This document shows positions 59,914 through 64,000 of a stretch of DNA of 64,000 nucleotides, one piece after another. Origin of the DNA: Desarmillaria ectypa (lineage: Eukaryota; Basidiomycota; Agaricomycetes; Agaricales; Physalacriaceae); contig JAUDYN010000006.1 of assembly GCA_030407005.1 (NCBI GenBank), positions 372,001 to 436,000 on the forward strand. The letters are read 5' to 3'. Numbering within the stretch: the first letter of the stretch is position 1; each line of letters starts with the position of its first letter. The notes below the pieces were generated by a model. That model had not been told where the DNA came from, ran no database searches, and saw only the letters and a list, made by a program, of their open reading frames with translations. A program made the translations under genes and the position numbers.

Positions 59914-60445
59914 CTATTCTGACAACGGTATTGACGTGCTCACCTCAAACCGTAATTTCCACTCTGCTAACTCTCTAAAGTATCTCTGCACTTTCACCCA
60001 CGCATTCTTCTCTTGAGACAGACGCAGACGAAAGTTCATCCAGGAGACATTCGCTGAGTTCTGCATATGCTCTCCCTTGAGCTCAAGGGTGGCCAATTCA
60101 AGTCTAGCGGGACTCGACTCGTTAATAGCAGCATGCGTTATGTGCAGTATTAAAATACCTATCAAGTTCGGCCTTGATCCTCGCGATGCTTTCCCCTCCA
60201 CCTAGAGAACTCTCTTGTGCATTAAAACTGTTTCTCTGATGATCGATGGCCTCTTCCAAGGAGGCGATTTTTGAGCTGGCTCGGAGGGGAGGGATCATCT
60301 TGAAAATCTCTTCGCCGATGATCATCCCGATGATCACTTTGTGGATAACCGTTCCAGGACTGGTTAACATCGCAATCCTAGTTGTACCCTCCCTCAACCT
60401 AGCCTCTAAGGTGGAGCTCGATGTGTACTGCGCCATGGAGTGCAT
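59914..60445 (-). CDS. Membrane-anchored coiled-coil protein 2
   Basis: Minus-strand exons 60159-60445 and 59914-60103, with a 55-nt GT-AG intron at the family position (after KAELDR), give 158 aa. It starts MHSMAQ; the second Met (60436) matches the start of relatives. Features: TSPGT, one hydrophobic helix (about 33-52, VIIGMIIGEEIF), PPLRASSKIASLEEAID, then charged helices with LELATLELKGEHMQNSANVSW and LRLSQEKNAWVKVQRYFRELAEWKL. Together with 40706 it is one of two intact members, and they are only moderately similar, so the family is older than the block duplication. Function unknown. Confidence 0.65.
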
Positions 60446-61754
60446 GCAAGCTCTGGTGGGAATTAACAGTATTACCTTGTTTATCTGTCTGATCGGAGTT
60501 TCATTCCCTTCCTGCTCAAATGAACGACTACAATTACCAAGAATCTTGGATGATTCTTAGTCTTAAAAAGCGTATACTGTCATCTCTACAACGCTAACTG
60601 GGTGTCTCTCACCGTTCCTAGGGCTTTGAGGGTTAGAGAAGGACCTGTCTACCACTTTTTGGACTTGTCATGCTGCCTTTCCTTTCCGTTCGCCTTGTCG
60701 CTGAATTCAGGGGTGCAAATGATTTTGTTCCGTGTCTATTTGGTGCGTCAAACGAAGTGGAGGGTGGCAACTGGTGAAGGCCATCAAACCGGGGTAGGTT
60801 TCTATCATCAGTTCGCGCTTGCCGCTTTGCCGCCTCCTACTAGTGCTCACGGGTTGCTCCACTGTCGCTCTTAGCCTAATCCGTTGGCACTTTCATCGGC
60901 CACGTCGTTTCTGGCGCCTATGCTGTATCCGAGGAAAACTTTCAAGTGTGCACGAGTTTTCCGTGTTCCGGTCTACATGTTGGCTTAGGTGTCGGGTTGT
61001 GAATATTCCTAAGAGACACGTTCACTGTACTCGAAAACTGGGAAAATGCTTGGAAACGAGGAGGTTCGAATCATTCGGCTTGGGATTGTAGCAGAGTCGT
61101 CGGACGGATGGTTGGTTGCGGGGGCTAGAGCCTAGCTTCCATACCGCGAGTGGCGCCGTTTGTACTTGCCGACATATCACAATGTTCACAAGGTTAGGTT
61201 CAAGCTTACAATGGAAAAAACGTCATGTATACAATTGAATGAGATCAAAATGAAACAATATACAATAGTAATTGTCAAACTGCTGTCTGATGGCAGTTTA
61301 AGGAATGATTTAAGCGCCCGTCTTTTGGTTCTTGAAAATCGCGCCTTTTGTAAAAACCAGAGAGGCGTCCAAGTTGCTTCATCGATTATTGGCTGCTGTT
61401 ACGTGCTTGATTAAGTGCTGGAGAAAAGGCGCCTCCAAGTGTCGCCTATCATTCCTTTGGTGATGCCCTGTTGACAGAAGTAAACATGAGCGTTGATATA
61501 TCTACATCTCCAAGGATTAAGGAATCTCATTAGATGTAGATCTTTCCGCATAGGACATCTTTAAGGTGCTAGCAGCACCCACTCCCGCTCCGTCCCAAGC
61601 GTCATTTCCACAGCAAGGTCAGCATGGAGAACGTAATGAAGGACTCGGCTGGCCTCGAATGTGTAATCGATCAGCTCGTGTCTTCGGGTATCGTTGAGAG
61701 CATCAACTTTCCATCCTTCTCACATATCGTCTCCAGCTATTTTCGGTGTGTAGC
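60446..61754. other. Block-B-specific stretch, nothing recognised
   Basis: From about 60560 to 61590 I find no counterpart in block A. ORFs of 84-104 codons occur on the plus strand without motifs. Confidence 0.35.
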
Positions 61755-62095
61755 TCAGCATTCTTGATCACCCTTTGCCGTGCTTATTGCCTGTATGAAC
61801 CTCAGCCACCTGTCTGCTGTATCAACATATGACGCGCGATAGTCGAGCCGGCGTGGATGGCCTGGGACAATCTCATACCCTCTACAAGTATGCGGATTAG
61901 CGCACCAGCGGTGACCGAAGAAGGAGAACGAACCATGAACGTTTCATACCTCGTCACCCCGACATGGAGTGATTGGTCGATGCCTTGCCGTCGTTGAGTA
62001 ACGCAGTGTCGACGATCGGAGTCGTAGAAAGCGATAGTCAATATTGAGAATAGCTCCAAGATACCATTCAATCGCGCAACTTCTTCATGCGGCAT
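61755..62095 (-). CDS. Unrecognised 90-aa protein (two exons)
   Basis: Minus-strand exons 61950-62095 and 61755-61881 join in frame (273 nt, 90 aa) through a GT-AG intron of 68 nt. The product contains RLNGILELFSILTIAFYD, RRQGIDQSLHVGV, RGYEIVPGHPRR and YVDTADRWLRFIQAI. It may be the 3' end of a larger gene whose upstream exons (about 62230-62680: SKIKGTSVLGRRK, FDSSLLQDRFPPGR, SLSWIDDL) lie in the same direction. The upstream exon carries an extra base here relative to block A, so the long form is probably broken. No family recognised. Confidence 0.35.
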
Positions 62096-63294
62096 AATAT
62101 AGCTGGTCCGCACGCTTCATAAGATATAAAAATGCTGCCTACAACAACAAACGAGCAGTAGTATCTAAACCATAATTAGTAAAAATATTTTTGAATGAGA
62201 ACACGAGAGCATACACCAAGGTCGTCTATCCATGACAATGAATTGTCAGGACAGCGGCCCGGAGGGAACCTATCTTGGAGCAGTGAGCTATCGAATTCTG
62301 CATAATTGTCAAAGTTTTTGCGACTGACCTTCGAGTTCACCTTACGGCGCCCTAGTACACTGGTACCCTTGATCTTGTTGGATTCTTCGCGTTCTACGCC
62401 AATTGTTTATAAGCCAGTGTAGAGGGGTGAGAAGACGAATTATACAAGGTATAACCTGGCGAAAAGAACGAAAGATTGCTAGGCCTCAGGTCAGATAACA
62501 TATGGGCAAGGATGACTCACCGGCCACGTCGCAGATGCGTATCCTTGGTCTGTTGTACAGTAGCCACTGTATTGCGCATGCGCTTCAACGGGAGTGGCAA
62601 ATAGCCAAATCGACATGGGATAGTCCGTGACAGTGTAAAGATCTCGGATGTCATCTTCTATCATATTCTGCCTTCATACCCCTGGCGACTCAAAACACCC
62701 TTCCGCAAGTGATGCTGAGCTACATGTGCACGGGACCGATACCGAAAGTGGAATCGAAACGAGTCCATGAGAAAAGTCAAAGCGAGCCGCTTCCAGATAA
62801 GGTATTACTTGGTGCTTGATGCTGCCCAAGTTGTTTACACATTCTTACAGATTACAATGAAGCCTCACGGACCCGTCAAGATCATGGAAGAGCTGCTAGT
62901 AAGGTCAAACCCTCTCCGGGATGCTGGAAGAGAATGCAGACCTTCGACAAAGTTTGCGGTCGCAGGTTCCGCTGGAAAAAGATCGGGCATATGGGTGGGA
63001 TTATGGCGGCTAGCAACAATTGGAGCTGCATCATTGTCCCCTTCGTATCGAGGATATGCGGTGTGCGCGCACCGTAGAGCAGACTTTGGAACAACCTAGT
63101 GTTGGAAAAATGACAAAAAAAAACCGAAGGTCCCATAATTCAGAAGTACCAGCATCATGATTTCGACAGAAAACTAGGAGACATCATCAGACGGGGTCTA
63201 GACACCAACCTCCGTTTAAGAACAACAGTGGGATTTCGGAGAGCTTGTAGCATATAGTCTGGCTTTAAGAGGCCACCGTCTCTCCATAATGAAC

Positions 63295-63501
63295 TGTTGT
63301 AACTATTGCAGTGGGAGGCTTGCTGAGTAGAAAATACTAAATTGTTAGCTACTAGAGCTCAAGACGAGCTCCTTAAATACTACAGAATGTATCTAGAATG
63401 TTCTACCAAAGTACCTCATTATATCCTAGTATCATGCCAAATTGATGGTACCAAAGGTTTGGGAATCTTCTGGCACATGCTTGAAGTTGCAAATCCCAAC
63501 A
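63295..63501 (-). repeat. LTR of family 2 (3' LTR in element sense)
   Basis: 207 bp, TGTTG...CAACA; homologous to the solo LTR at 45298-45487. It abuts the polypurine tract of the gag element. Confidence 0.85.
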
Positions 63502-63522
63502 CTCCTCCTCAACTTCAAGTTC

Positions 63523-64000
63523 CTAAAATGCATAATCTTCTTCATCATCTACAAAATTTACTCTTGTTGGAGGTTCTCCCCCTTGAGCAATGTTCGGGCA
63601 CTTGTTTCTGTAGTGGCCTTTCTGTCCACATCCATAACAGGTAATATGATCATGTTGGCATATTGGTCCTTGAATGATTGCGTGGCTAATGCCATATCAT
63701 CTTCCGGCGGCGCTCTTCATTTAGCAATCGGCAGGTGACATAATCGAGGTCTGGACCATGCGTTGGATCGCTAGGATCAGTATTGGCCTCGATGTAAGAC
63801 TCAATGGCGGTAACAATGTTCTCGTAGGTAGGAGGTAAGGATGCCAATAAAATAATCATCCTGAGCATATCAGTCAATGTGATTCCAATGTCTTTGAGGG
63901 ACTGGTCTAGCTTATTGAAATCATTGATGTGCTCCTGTATGGATGCTCCCTCTTCCATTCTGAGAGAGACAAATCTTCGGAGAATGATCATATGGTTGGC
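63523..64000 (-). pseudogene. Copia-type gag polyprotein fragment (UBN2 and CCHC zinc knuckle), frameshifted
   Basis: The minus-strand frame entering from the window edge shows the gag core (MEEGASIQEHINDFNKLD, LLASLPPTYENIVTAIES, CRLLNEERRRK), matching the UBN2 domain of copia-type gag. After about 63690 the frame stops. In another frame QGPICQHDHITC leads into the zinc knuckle CYGCGQKGHYRNKC (C-x2-C-x4-H-x4-C), then NIAQGGEPPTRVNF and a stop at 63523-63525. One or two indels near 63660-63700 break the frame. Gag normally packages element RNA in virus-like particles; this copy is probably inactive. Its N-terminus lies outside the window. Confidence 0.85.

Larger units (their letters stand above)
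47741..63294. repeat. Segmental duplication, block B
   Basis: Direct-orientation partner of block A (34740-46760), longer because of inserted or retained segments. The largest, about 52345-54870, contains an extra coiled-coil gene copy. The right end is cut by the retroelement at 63295. Confidence 0.85.
63295..64000 (-). mobile_element. Copia-type LTR retroelement with gag but no pol before its 3' LTR (truncated by window)
   Basis: The element runs on the minus strand. In element order the visible parts are a gag coding region (64000 to 63523), a 21-bp gap ending in a purine tract (GAGGAGGAG, 63502-63510), and a 3' LTR (63501 to 63295; TGTTG to CAACA). In an autonomous copia element gag is followed by protease, integrase and reverse transcriptase in one polyprotein; none is present here. 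It is therefore either a gag-only non-autonomous element or a deletion derivative. Its insertion interrupts the end of block B after GAAC. Confidence 0.8.

Noticed and set aside
61060..61095. GGTTCGAATC-like word resembling a tRNA T-loop
   Set aside because: No matching acceptor stem, D-arm or anticodon arm could be placed around it.
1..64000. CRISPR arrays, rRNA, prokaryotic operons or ribosome binding sites
   Set aside because: None present. Gene structure is eukaryotic throughout, and no regularly spaced direct repeats of CRISPR type were seen.

Overview
The window looks like an accessory, repeat-rich piece of a filamentous fungal genome, most likely an agaricomycete basidiomycete. The evidence is: genes split by many 45-60 nt GT-AG introns (14 and 16 exons in two cases); protein families typical of mushroom-forming fungi (FuA-type glutathione transferase, a fungal 7-TM protein, a fungal HNH domain, a lactose-permease-like sugar porter); and copia-type LTR debris. 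Because introns are so short, most genes are invisible as single ORFs. The models below were built by hand splicing and checked for a continuous frame across every junction.

Left part (1-20 kb): three paralogous genes for an 81-82 residue Cys/His-rich protein (1836-2360 +, 8710-9225 -, 18508-19027 -) share one six-exon structure that includes a 12-nt micro-exon. Around them lie an HNH-domain gene with two defective splice sites, a pseudogene of a coiled-coil protein, two GST genes with identical promoters (6717-7507, 15072-15862), and a complete 1.13-kb miniature LTR retroelement (10422-11551) with 248-bp LTRs and a 5-bp target duplication. Two solo LTRs of the same family lie at 620-865 and 27442-27689.

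Middle part (21-27 kb): two large intact membrane-protein genes, a 325-aa 7-TM protein (16 exons) and a 522-aa MFS sugar transporter (14 exons).

Right part (28-63 kb): three paralogous alpha/beta-hydrolase genes (28716-29980, 34916-36190, 47914-49183, all minus). Each is followed on its upstream side by a conserved spacer and a decayed GST relic. The second and third lie in a large direct duplication, block A (about 34.74-46.76 kb) and block B (about 47.74-63.29 kb). These blocks also carry members of a small membrane-anchored coiled-coil family (40706, 53904, 55475, 59914, relic 44114) and an unrecognised gene pair. A solo LTR sits in block A with its empty target site preserved in block B. 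Block B ends in a copia-type element whose gag is followed directly by a polypurine tract and LTR, with no pol between.

Together the window shows local gene families expanding by segmental duplication, gene conversion and retroelement activity. Redox/detoxification-type genes (GST, hydrolase) and membrane proteins recur. No function linking the families is proven by the sequence. Long stretches between genes hold only short ORFs without recognisable features.
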